A DNA stretch of 64,000 nucleotides from Catenovulum sp052056295 (GTDB lineage: Bacteria > Pseudomonadota > Gammaproteobacteria > Enterobacterales > Alteromonadaceae): the NCBI RefSeq assembly GCF_052056295.1, contig NZ_CP182493.1, positions 2,542,001 through 2,606,000 on the forward strand. The letters are read 5' to 3'. Position 1 is the stretch's first letter; every line of letters begins with the position of its first letter. Under the pieces are notes generated by a model. That model saw only the letters and a list, made by a program, of their open reading frames with translations, searched no databases and was not told the origin of the DNA. Shown one piece after another: positions 44,062 to 52,316 of this stretch. A program made the position numbers and the translations under genes.

Positions 44062-47000
44062 TTACTGACAGCTTACCTTGCCAGCCGCCAAAATATTCGT
44101 CATGCCATCGGTATAACTTGATAAAAATGGTGTTTTACCGCCTTTACCTGCAGATGCAACTAAGTAATCACGTAAATCCGAGCCAGCAGTAAATTTATTT
44201 GCAGCAAAACTTTGTTGTGAATCCGCATGGTATTGACCCAACATATCTAAATCATTGCCGACTTGAGTATCGAGTGATGCCGAATTACCGGTTAATTCAC
44301 ATTGTCCGTTTGCTTCTACTACAACTGAATTTTTCACCGTTAAGTGACCTTCTTTGACCGCAGCATCAAATAGATTGGTTTGCCAATCGGCTAAATCGTC
44401 ACCCTTTGAGTTATTCACATTGTTGATGACTAAGTTGTCTTCAAACAGGGCACTGCCGCCGACACGCACACTTAAAATATCTTTGCGGTAGCCATAAAAC
44501 ACATTGTTAAATAAGTGCGTTTGACCACGGCGTAATAAAGGCACACGGCGCAAGGTATTAAATTTACTGTCACCGAAATAGCTATCCGTAGTGACAAATA
44601 AGTTGTTATGAATGCTGGTGGTGATTTGTGAGTTGATTGTGCGGCTGTCGCTTGAACCATGTAAAGACGCGCGCTTTACATTGATTAACTTGTTGAATGA
44701 CACTGAAATATTGTAAGCGCCCACTTTCACGTCAAAGGCAGAATCACCTGTATTATCGAAAGTATTTTGGTGGATCCAAATATCGTGTGATTCGCCGGTT
44801 GAACGTATCATATCCGGATCTAAGTCGTGATCTTCAGTGTGGCCAACGCCAACAAAATAGTTGTTGGTAATAATCACGCTATTGGCAGTTGTTGTTGCAA
44901 CACCACTGCTATCACCGCCAATTGCGAAACCGTTAAAGACAAATTTAGCATTCGCACCACGGCCATCAATTGTTGTATTGCTGGATATTTTGTAATTGCG
45001 AATGGGTAAGTTGCTGTCGTTCAGTTTTGTATTGAAAAAATGTTCTAAACAATTAGCATCTGCTACACCGTTTTGACTACACCAAGCAATTGGATCTTTA
45101 CAGGTAGCTTCATCAGCAGCTAAATGAGTTTGCACTGCCGTTTGACTACAATATGGGCGGTACATCATCAATTGTTGTTCAGTGGCGAAGTCATTTTTAT
45201 CAAACACTATCCAATGATAGTCGTCGCTAGAAATTGCATTAAGCAGCTGCTGCTCTGCATCTTGTTTAGTGATCACAACTAATTTACTGCCGCCTGTTGG
45301 GTTGTAACCACCCAAGGCATTTTCACCAAAACCTATAGGTTTGCCGAGTGAGGTCGCTAAACATTCAACAATTTCTTGGTCGGTTTGCAATGATGATTCA
45401 CGCCAATTAACCGCTGGGTTATTAACTAAATCAGCACAAGTGGCATCAGGGTAAGTCACTGCAACTTGGTTGCCTGAGCCTGCTGTATTGTTGCTATTGC
45501 TATCACTATCACCACTGCCAGGATTTGCACTTGTATCTGTGCCAGTGCTTGAATCTGTATTTGCTGAGCTATCCGCTTGATAATACACTTCAAACTCAGC
45601 GATTTGTGGCGTCGCTGATGCTGAAATTATTTCAAAATTTAGTTTCGATGATGAAATAACATCAAACAGAATCGCACCATTAATACCTGTACCAGAGGCT
45701 AATACTGAGCCTGTATCATTGTCGGTTAGTTGCCAGTCTTGAATCGTGCCTTCACTGCCGCTTGCTTCAATAATAACCACAGTATTCATTTGCCCTGAAA
45801 GGCCTTTAACTGAGATGCGACCACTGGTGCCACTTGGTGACCAGTAGCTAGACAAATCGCCATCTTTAACATTGCCATAGCTGCTGCCGCTGGCTTTTGA
45901 GCTACCGTCAGCCCCACCAGATAAAGATAAATTAACACCGCTGACATCAGTGCCGCCATTCGAACCCGAATCGCCACCTGAGTCACCACCCGAATCTGTT
46001 CCGCCGTTTGAACCTGAATCTGAGCCAGAGTCTGTGCCACCTGCAGTATTATCACCTATGCCAGTTACATGAGTTACACCACAGCTGCCATCAGAAACTG
46101 CTAAGCCTTTGTTGGCACCAGCTGTCGCTAAGATTAAATCTTTTACACAAGTTGCATCGTCTAACGCATAGTCGTAAGCAATATCTATGCTAGTGGTTGA
46201 TACTGGGTTAGGGCCTGCTGGATAACTTTTATCCCCTTGTGCCGACCAAGTAACAGTATCTGCCCAAATATTGCCGCTGACGTCCCAATACCCTAAATCA
46301 TTGGTATAAAACGTACCTAGTGGGTTTTTAGCGTTTTCAAAAACGTTATTTTCCGCTTTCATTTTGCCGCCGATACGCGGATTCATCCCAGATTCATTCA
46401 GGCCATCGTAATAGTTGTTATAAGCATGCGCGGTTGCATGGCGTAGCAATGGCGTACGTGAATCTAGGTTTAAATAATAGTTATGATGGAAAGTCACTGG
46501 GCCATTATTGTTGTCGCCGTCGGTCGAACCAACTAAACCACCACGGCCTGAGTTCATTAAAATGCTGTACGACAAAGTTACATATTTAGAATTGGCTTTC
46601 ATATCAAACAAAGCATCAAAACCTTCGTTTTCACCGCCGCTTGCTTCTAAGGTGACATGGTCAACCCAAATGTTAGATACGTCTGATTCCATACCAATTG
46701 CATCACCGCCGTTTGAGGTAACTGAACCTGATTTTTTTACGTTCTTAATATGGATATTTTGAATAATGATATTCGATGCTTTGCGAATATGAATGCCTAT
46801 TTGATCGAATAATGCGCCGCTACCAACACCAATAATACTGATATTGCTAATTTCTTTTAGTTCAATTACGTCTTCGGCTGTATTACAGCTGTCACCCGAT
46901 ACTCGGCTGGTATTGGCATGATTAATTGTACCTTCAACTTCGATAATAATAGGTGTATCGCTTGAAGCACGGGTACATAAAGCAGTATGTAATTCTGTAC

Positions 47001-47388
47001 CTGTTGATACTTTTACAACCTGACCGCCTTCACCACCCGTAGTACCACCATTTAAGGTTGCAAAACCAGTTACACCATAGTCTGTGGTGCCAGTGTTATC
47101 GCCGCCACCAGTGTTATCGCCACCACCAGTGTTATCACCGCCACCAGTGTTATCGCCACCACCAGTGTTGTCGCCGCCACCTGTGTTATCGCCACCACCA
47201 GTGTTATCACCGCCACCAGTGTTATCACCGCCACCAGTGTTATCACCGCCGCCAGTGTTATCACCGCCGCCAGTGTTGTCGCCACCCGGTTGTTCGACAG
47301 AGGTATCTGTATCAACTTCTGAGCCAGAGCATGCTGCTAACAAGCCAACTGAGATGGCAAATAGCGCATTTAAATAAAATTTATTCAT
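44062..47388 (-). CDS. Two-catalytic-domain PL1 pectate lyase lipoprotein with carbohydrate-binding-type domain
   Basis: A 1108-aa lipoprotein that should cleave polygalacturonate by beta-elimination. Signal peptide MNKFYLNALFAISVGLLAAC; the upstream ATG at 47400 is less likely because AGG directly abuts it. (GGDNTG)11 linker (about 34-100), first PL1 beta-helix (about 104-440: IWVDHVTLEASGGENEGFDALFDM, VTFHHNYYLNLDSRTPLLRH), Gly/Ser linker, an F5/8-C-like domain (about 482-602), second linker, second PL1-like beta-helix (about 639-1108: SHDIWIHQNTFDNTGDSAFDVK, LRRVPLLRRGQTHLFNNVF). Both helices keep the R-x-P-x-x-R region of the catalytic arginine. An operator lies 81 bp upstream. Confidence 0.9.
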   Translation of the reverse strand: MNKFYLNALFAISVGLLAACSGSEVDTDTSVEQPGGDNTGGGDNTGGGDNTGGGDNTGGGDNTGGGDNTGGGDNTGGGDNTGGGDNTGGGDNTGGGDNTGTTDYGVTGFATLNGGTTGGEGGQVVKVSTGTELHTALCTRASSDTPIIIEVEGTINHANTSRVSGDSCNTAEDVIELKEISNISIIGVGSGALFDQIGIHIRKASNIIIQNIHIKNVKKSGSVTSNGGDAIGMESDVSNIWVDHVTLEASGGENEGFDALFDMKANSKYVTLSYSILMNSGRGGLVGSTDGDNNNGPVTFHHNYYLNLDSRTPLLRHATAHAYNNYYDGLNESGMNPRIGGKMKAENNVFENAKNPLGTFYTNDLGYWDVSGNIWADTVTWSAQGDKSYPAGPNPVSTTSIDIAYDYALDDATCVKDLILATAGANKGLAVSDGSCGVTHVTGIGDNTAGGTDSGSDSGSNGGTDSGGDSGGDSGSNGGTDVSGVNLSLSGGADGSSKASGSSYGNVKDGDLSSYWSPSGTSGRISVKGLSGQMNTVVIIEASGSEGTIQDWQLTDNDTGSVLASGTGINGAILFDVISSSKLNFEIISASATPQIAEFEVYYQADSSANTDSSTGTDTSANPGSGDSDSNSNNTAGSGNQVAVTYPDATCADLVNNPAVNWRESSLQTDQEIVECLATSLGKPIGFGENALGGYNPTGGSKLVVITKQDAEQQLLNAISSDDYHWIVFDKNDFATEQQLMMYRPYCSQTAVQTHLAADEATCKDPIAWCSQNGVADANCLEHFFNTKLNDSNLPIRNYKISSNTTIDGRGANAKFVFNGFAIGGDSSGVATTTANSVIITNNYFVGVGHTEDHDLDPDMIRSTGESHDIWIHQNTFDNTGDSAFDVKVGAYNISVSFNKLINVKRASLHGSSDSRTINSQITTSIHNNLFVTTDSYFGDSKFNTLRRVPLLRRGQTHLFNNVFYGYRKDILSVRVGGSALFEDNLVINNVNNSKGDDLADWQTNLFDAAVKEGHLTVKNSVVVEANGQCELTGNSASLDTQVGNDLDMLGQYHADSQQSFAANKFTAGSDLRDYLVASAGKGGKTPFLSSYTDGMTNILAAGKVSCQ
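47093..47290 (-). repeat. (GGDNTG)11 coding minisatellite
   Basis: Eleven 18-bp units (GTGTTRTCNCCRCCNCCA-like on the plus strand) at 47093-47290 encode the hexapeptide linker between the lipid anchor and the first catalytic domain. The units vary mainly at third codon positions. Changes in copy number would keep the frame. Confidence 0.92.
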
Positions 47389-47468
47389 GTATTTAAGCAT
47401 CCTAAATGGATAGTTTTTCAGCTATCTAGTTTTGTGTGTTTGGGTGTTTTTTTGCCCAATATAGCAAA

Positions 47469-47482
47469 TGCTACCGGTAGCA
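47469..47482. promoter_or_regulatory. LacI-type operator upstream of pectate lyase
   Basis: TGCTACCGGTAGCA, a perfect 14-bp palindrome with a central CG. It is 81 bp before the lyase start and the best match to the consensus among the four sites. Confidence 0.78.
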
Positions 47483-47613
47483 TATCACGATGATGTAGAA
47501 AAGATGTATCTTTTTTGTAAGCAAAAACGCAAAATAATTTGTTTGTTTATTAATCAGAATTAATTCAAATAGTGGCAAATATTACTTTATGCATGTTAAG
47601 CTGTTGATAATGT

Positions 47614-47627
47614 TGCTACCGGTGGCA
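47614..47627. promoter_or_regulatory. LacI-type operator upstream of DhuI-like isomerase
   Basis: TGCTACCGGTGGCA, identical to operator 2 at 16988-17001. It is 86 bp before the isomerase ATG and 132 bp from the lyase operator; both could serve the divergent pair. A possible -10 TATTAA lies at 47637-47642, 18 bp from TTGCTA, so the site would overlap the promoter. Confidence 0.78.
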
Positions 47628-47712
47628 GTGTTTGTCTATTAAAACAAATATCGGTTAGTGAATTCAAACCATTCTCACAGTGCCAAAGTTGGCAGATTAA
47701 TTGGAGGCAAAG

Positions 47713-48348
47713 ATGAAAATTGCATTAATGAACGAATTTAGCCAAGCGGCGAAAAACCCAATTGTATTAGAACAACTAAACTCAGTTGCAGCAGGTTTAG
47801 GCCACGAAGTGTTTAACGTAGGTATGGATGGTGACAACGACCACAGATTAACCTACATACATTTAGGTATTATCGCTGGTTTATTAATTAACTCTAAAGC
47901 GGTTGATTTTATTGTGGCTGGTTGTGGTACGGGTCAAGGCGCTTTGATGTCGTTAAATGCACACCCAGGTGTTACTTGTGGTTATTGTATCGACCCGTCT
48001 GATGCGTATTTATTTGCACAAATCAACAATGGCAATGCTTTGTCTTTACCTTTCGCTAAAGGTTTTGGCTGGGGTGCAGAGTTAAACATTCGTTATATCT
48101 TCGAAAAAGCATTTACTGGCGTAAAAGGCCAAGGTTATCCACCAGAGCGCAAAGCTTCACAGGTTGAAAATGCAGGTATTTTAAATGATGTAAAAACGGC
48201 TATGTCGAAAGACTTTTTAGCAGGTTTAAAATTGCTTGATCCTGAATTGATTAAACAAGCTGTTGGTGGCGCACGTTTCCAGGAGTGTTTCTTCGCAAAC
48301 TGCCAAGAGCCGGAAATTGCAGAATTTGTTAAAGGTTTTGTTGCGTAA
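47713..48348 (+). CDS. RpiB/LacA/LacB family isomerase, DhuI-like (unsaturated uronate catabolism)
   Basis: A 211-aa sugar isomerase. The ATG at 47713 has a perfect GGAGG at 47703. It closely follows the pattern of the streptococcal DhuI isomerase as I remember it (KIALMNEFSQAAKN, VDFIVAGCGTGQGALMSLN, HPGVTCGYCIDPSDAYLFAQINNGNALS, KGFGWGAELN). DhuI converts 4-deoxy-5-hexosulose uronate, the spontaneous product of unsaturated uronates, to its 2,5-diketo isomer, the same step as KduI. That fits a pectate-lyase neighbour and a shared operator, so this is probably the entry enzyme for the 4-deoxy uronates released by the lyase. A pentose-phosphate role is less likely. The element E8 lies directly downstream. 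Confidence 0.85.
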   Translation: MKIALMNEFSQAAKNPIVLEQLNSVAAGLGHEVFNVGMDGDNDHRLTYIHLGIIAGLLINSKAVDFIVAGCGTGQGALMSLNAHPGVTCGYCIDPSDAYLFAQINNGNALSLPFAKGFGWGAELNIRYIFEKAFTGVKGQGYPPERKASQVENAGILNDVKTAMSKDFLAGLKLLDPELIKQAVGGARFQECFFANCQEPEIAEFVKGFVA

Positions 48349-48742
48349 TTAGCGACCAAAATCGAGCACCGTCGGGAAGATAATGTATTGAGTGCAAAAG
48401 CGCTGCGAGTCCATCCATGGAGCGCTCTCACAAAATGTCCTATTTTGTGAAGTTTTGCCCTCAACACATTATCTTCCCTCCTCATCATTTCATCTCGCAG
48501 CGTTTTTGCGCACAATTCCTCACCTTGCTTTATTCCCCACAACCACCAATCCAGAACCTTCGAATCCAGACCCAGACGAACGACCCAATGGCCAAACATA
48601 ATGCCATTTTATTCTCTACTAAAGTGATTAGTGGTGATTGAATGTGATTGTAAATGTGTTGACTGCGTGATTTTACGTGACTATTATGAGCGATGTTGTA
48701 AACAAATTATTAAGACATTCGCCAGAATTAGTAACAAATTTC
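48349..48742. other. 394-bp intergenic region between isomerase and GH43
   Basis: Contains E8 (48374-48478) and a fragment of a related element around 48494-48520. No copy of the CCGGT operator was seen in front of GH43, so GH43-GH42-rhaM may have a different regulator. The GH43 start is uncertain (see that entry). Confidence 0.5.
48374..48478 (-). repeat. Palindromic element E8
   Basis: A 105-bp element 26 bp after the isomerase stop, with 26-bp arms (GGGAAGATAATGTATTGAGT against GGGAAGATAATGTGTTGAGG, the latter as reverse complement). On the minus strand, CACAAAAT-AGGAC-ATTTTGTG (8-bp stem, GGA in the loop) and TCCATGGATGGA (48410-48421, CATGGATG) are present. A further core word GCAGCGTTTTTGCGC at about 48498-48512 suggests a partial second element adjoining it. 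Confidence 0.8.
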
Positions 48743-49819
48743 ATGTGTAAATATTTTATCTTTATTTGTTTAATGTGTAGCTCAGCCTTAGCTGAACTGC
48801 GTCCATTACCCAAAAATACACCTTCTTCTGCGTTAGCCCGTCAAGCTAGCCATCATATTGATACGCTGAATATTCACGACCCAGCGGTATTAGCTGATCC
48901 TGTTTCGAAAAAATATTATGTCTACGATAGCTTTCACTATGGCAGCGAATACGAAACATTAGAATCAACCACAGGCCGCGCCGGTGTAGAAGCTTATTGG
49001 AGTGACGATTTAGTCACTTGGCATGGCCCTAAACTTGTATATGAAGTTGAACAAGACAGTTGGGCGCAAAGCGAACACGCACCTTGGGCGCCCGAAGTTG
49101 CTTATTATCAAGGAAAATATTATTTATTTGCGACGCTGCACAATTATCAAACCGTCTTAAAAAAACACAGTTTCAGACCAGATCACATTGCACGCGGCAC
49201 ACAAATTTTTGTTGCCGACTCACCACTTGGCCCATTCAAACGTTTCGCGAATAAGCCACATACACCAGCTGATGAAATGGCGTTGGATGGCACTCTGTAT
49301 ATTGAAGATGGCAAACCTTGGATGATTTATTGCCAAGAGTGGATCCAAACCTCTGACGGTTTATTTAAAGCGATTCAATTGACCGATGATTTATCAGCAA
49401 CAGTTGGCGACCCTATTGTGATGTTCAGTGCGGCCGAAGTGCCATGGACAGCTAAAACAACTCATTTTAACGGTAAAAATATTCGAGCAACTGTGTCAGA
49501 TGGCCCTTGGCCATATAAAAACTCAAAAGGGCAGTTGAGCTTGCTGTGGTCGAGTTGGAATCAAGATAAACATCAAGCTTATACAACCTCTATTGCTTAT
49601 TCACAGTCCGGCAAATTAATCGGCCCTTGGTTGCATAGAAGCCAGCCATTAATCGCTGACGACAGAGGGCATGGCAATATTTTTAGCACTTTTGATGGGC
49701 AGTTGATGCTGTCGTTACATAGATATTTTAAGCAACCGCATACGCGTTTGCAGTTATTTGAAATTGAAGAAAATGGCAGTGATCTAATCATTAAACAGCA
49801 AGTGTTAGGTCATCAATAA
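48743..49819 (+). CDS. Glycoside hydrolase family 43, secreted
   Basis: A secreted five-bladed beta-propeller hydrolase of the GH43 type (arabinan, xylan or galactan side-chain enzyme). From the ATG at 48743 the protein is 358 aa with signal peptide MCKYFIFICLMCSSALA; the frame is open from 48677 and an ATG at 48686 is the alternative. No start has a clear ribosome-binding site. Catalytic motifs are INIHDPAVLADP-type general base Asp (NIHDPAVLAD), WAPEVAYYQGKYYLF, and LDGTLYIEDGKPWMIY with the likely acid Glu further on. In the context of GH42 and rhamnose mutarotase an arabinan or arabinogalactan side chain of rhamnogalacturonan is plausible; subfamily not assigned. Confidence 0.85.
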   Translation: MCKYFIFICLMCSSALAELRPLPKNTPSSALARQASHHIDTLNIHDPAVLADPVSKKYYVYDSFHYGSEYETLESTTGRAGVEAYWSDDLVTWHGPKLVYEVEQDSWAQSEHAPWAPEVAYYQGKYYLFATLHNYQTVLKKHSFRPDHIARGTQIFVADSPLGPFKRFANKPHTPADEMALDGTLYIEDGKPWMIYCQEWIQTSDGLFKAIQLTDDLSATVGDPIVMFSAAEVPWTAKTTHFNGKNIRATVSDGPWPYKNSKGQLSLLWSSWNQDKHQAYTTSIAYSQSGKLIGPWLHRSQPLIADDRGHGNIFSTFDGQLMLSLHRYFKQPHTRLQLFEIEENGSDLIIKQQVLGHQ

Positions 49820-49858
49820 ATTCGCAAAACAAAAAATCGCGCTACAAGGATAAACATT

Positions 49859-51988
49859 ATGCAAGTTACTAGACGACAAGTTTTTCAAATGACCGGAGCC
49901 GGATTAGGCATGGGTCTAGCAGCCAAAACTGGATTACTCGCCGCCAGTGCATCAACAGCAGGTAATGCCAAACCTTATGAAATGGGGCGTTTGTACCATG
50001 GTGTTGCTTATTACCCTGAGTTATGGCCAGAAGAAGATATAGATCGTGATATAGCTGAAATGAAGAAGCTCGGCATTAATGTTGCGCGTATGGCTGAGTT
50101 TGCTTGGTCAACTATGGAACCAGAAGAAGGCAAAATTGATTTAAGCTTATTCAAGAAAGCTATGGATAAGTTCCATGCTGCTGGCATTAATGTAGTGTTA
50201 TGTACACCAACCGCTACGCCACCAATTTGGTTAATTCATGGTCATCCAGAGCGTTGTCACAAAAATGAAGATGGCGAAATTATGAGTCATGGTGCGCGCC
50301 AACACGCAAGTTACGAGCATCCAGCAGTGCGCAAAGCCTGTTTTAATATTATTCGTGCAATGACCAAAGAATTAGGCAAACACCCTGCGTTAATTGGCTG
50401 GCAAATTGATAATGAAATGAAAGCACACGTCGCGGAAGATTTCAGTGATGCTGCTATTGCCAATTGGCGTAAATGGTTAAAACAAAAATTTGGCCGTATC
50501 GAAAAACTCAACGAAGCTTGGGGCACACACATCTGGAGTCAGTACTATCATTCATTTGAGCAAGTGCCAGCGCCAGTGAAAACACCGTTTTTACATAACG
50601 CATCATTAATTACCGCGTATAAAATGTTCTGCCGTGAAAGTGTTGCAGACTTTATGAAAGCACAAAGTGACATTTTACGTGAGTATTCAGATGCGCCAGT
50701 TACCCACAACGACAACCCAGCGTTTAACATTCATCACGAACGTTCAATGCGCGCGCAAGATTTTGCATCGTACGACGCCTATCCAAATGACAAACAATGG
50801 GGCTCATTAGTATTTCGCTCAGATATGTATCGCGCAGCTATACCAGGTCGTCCATTTTGGTTAATGGAAACCAGTGTGTCGCACAATGGTTGGTTAGGTA
50901 ACCATCAGCCGCCGCATCCACCAGGCTTTTTACAAGCGGAAGCTTCACTTGTGTATATCTTAGGTGGTGAAGCATTTTGCTACTGGTTGTGGCGTCAACA
51001 AAGAGTCGGTGCAGAAATGCCACACAGTGCAGTGATGAGTGCTTGGTTTGAACCAACAATTGGTTATAAAGAAGTTGAAAAAGTAGCGAAGTCTCGCGAG
51101 CAACTAGAGCCGTTTTTAGTTAACAGTAAATTAGAAGTACCACAAATTGCGGTAACCTATTCAGACCATGCGCGTGCAATGATAGAAACTGAAAACCTAG
51201 ACAAACGTGAAGGTTTCCCAAGTCGCTATCGTGGTGTTATTGAAATGTGGCAAGCACAAGTGATGAACTTAGGTTATCACCGTGATGTTCGTTTCGAAAA
51301 TGCCGAACTAGATGGTTTAAAACTATTAATCACCCCAGCTATGCCATATGTGAGTGAGACTTTTGCCGCACGTGTGCTTAAGTTTGTTGAAAACGGCGGC
51401 ATTTGGATTGCAGGCCCAGTAACAGGTACACGAGGTAAAGAACACACAGTACCAACAGACGCTGGTTTAGGTTTGTTAGATAAACTAGCCGGAGTTAAAA
51501 CCCGTTTTGTTGTGCCATTAACTAAAACCGGCGCGCAGGGCAGTGCATTAGGTTTAACCACAGAACTAAGCGGTTGGTGTGCGGCAATGCAAGCTAAACC
51601 TGGCACTAAAGTTATCGGTACCATAGATTCTGGTGTGGCTGAAGGTAACGCATTTATCACTGAGCGCAGCATTGGCAAAGGTAAAGTTGTAGTATTAGGT
51701 GCACAACCGCATGGTGACAATAGCCAAGACTTTATCAATAAAGTAATTGAACATTACGCAGCTGATGCCGGAGTTACGCAAAAATATCCAGTAACAGCTG
51801 GCACTATATTAGCTCCGCGCATTGATAAAGATGGCAATGCATTATGGGTGGTATTGAATATGGATGGCCAAGGTGGTGAAGTAACATTACCTGCAGGTTC
51901 AGTTGATGCTCAATCCGGTAAAAAACTACCAACTAAATTGTCGATTGATAAATACCAATGGCGTGTTATTAAACCAGCGAAAGCTTAA
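49859..51988 (+). CDS. Glycoside hydrolase family 42 beta-galactosidase with Tat signal
   Basis: A 709-aa GH42 enzyme that should release beta-galactosyl residues. The N-terminus TRRQVFQMTGAGLGMGLAAK is a twin-arginine signal, so it should be exported folded to the periplasm; most GH42 enzymes are cytoplasmic. The TIM barrel (about 45-420) has GVAYYPELWPEEDIDRDIAEM, ARMAEFAWSTMEP, GWQIDNEM (acid/base Glu) and FWLMETSVSHNGW (nucleophile Glu near 335). A glutamine-amidotransferase-like trimerisation domain and a C-terminal beta domain follow. It lies 39 bp after GH43 and 13 bp before rhaM, an evident operon. Confidence 0.93.
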   Translation: MQVTRRQVFQMTGAGLGMGLAAKTGLLAASASTAGNAKPYEMGRLYHGVAYYPELWPEEDIDRDIAEMKKLGINVARMAEFAWSTMEPEEGKIDLSLFKKAMDKFHAAGINVVLCTPTATPPIWLIHGHPERCHKNEDGEIMSHGARQHASYEHPAVRKACFNIIRAMTKELGKHPALIGWQIDNEMKAHVAEDFSDAAIANWRKWLKQKFGRIEKLNEAWGTHIWSQYYHSFEQVPAPVKTPFLHNASLITAYKMFCRESVADFMKAQSDILREYSDAPVTHNDNPAFNIHHERSMRAQDFASYDAYPNDKQWGSLVFRSDMYRAAIPGRPFWLMETSVSHNGWLGNHQPPHPPGFLQAEASLVYILGGEAFCYWLWRQQRVGAEMPHSAVMSAWFEPTIGYKEVEKVAKSREQLEPFLVNSKLEVPQIAVTYSDHARAMIETENLDKREGFPSRYRGVIEMWQAQVMNLGYHRDVRFENAELDGLKLLITPAMPYVSETFAARVLKFVENGGIWIAGPVTGTRGKEHTVPTDAGLGLLDKLAGVKTRFVVPLTKTGAQGSALGLTTELSGWCAAMQAKPGTKVIGTIDSGVAEGNAFITERSIGKGKVVVLGAQPHGDNSQDFINKVIEHYAADAGVTQKYPVTAGTILAPRIDKDGNALWVVLNMDGQGGEVTLPAGSVDAQSGKKLPTKLSIDKYQWRVIKPAKA

Positions 51989-52001
51989 TAGGTATCAATA
52001 G

Positions 52002-52316
52002 ATGGAAAAAATAGCATTTGTGATGCAGCTAAATGAAGGCTGCGAAGCTGAATATGAAAAACGCCATGATGAAATATGGCCTGAACTAGTCAGCGAACTT
52101 AAAGCTGCCGGTATTGAAGACTATTCAATATTTTTACACCCACAAACACTACAATTATTTGCAGTGTTATGGCGCAAGCCAGATCATACTATGGACGACT
52201 TACCGGCAACCGCTGTTATGCAAAAATGGTGGGCGTACATGGGCGATATTATGCAAGCAAACCCAGATAATAGCCCAGTAGTGAAACCTTTAACTAAAGT
52301 GTTTCATATGGCCTAG
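52002..52316 (+). CDS. rhaM: L-rhamnose mutarotase
   Basis: A 104-aa ferredoxin-like alpha/beta dimer that interconverts alpha- and beta-L-rhamnose. Visible motifs are MQLNEGCEAEYEKRHDEIWPEL (His near residue 22), DYSIFLHPQTLQLFAVLWR, and QKWWAYMGDIMQANPDNSPVV, typical of RhaM. It is the last gene of the GH43-GH42-rhaM run, so the operon probably handles a rhamnose-containing substrate such as rhamnogalacturonan I, but no rhamnose kinase or isomerase gene is in the window. It overlaps the next, convergent gene by 4 bp. Confidence 0.93.
   Translation: MEKIAFVMQLNEGCEAEYEKRHDEIWPELVSELKAAGIEDYSIFLHPQTLQLFAVLWRKPDHTMDDLPATAVMQKWWAYMGDIMQANPDNSPVVKPLTKVFHMA

Noticed and set aside
47093..47290. 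CRISPR-like array
   Set aside because: 18-bp units are contiguous with no spacers and are in frame in a coding gene; no cas genes nearby.
47058..47396. Proline- or His-rich open frames across the minisatellite
   Set aside because: They are the other frames of the 18-bp GGDNTG repeat of the lyase gene.
7280..48478. Insertion sequences or miniature transposons with their transposase in the window
   Set aside because: No transposase-like open frame was found; the elements may be non-autonomous, but mobility is not shown here.
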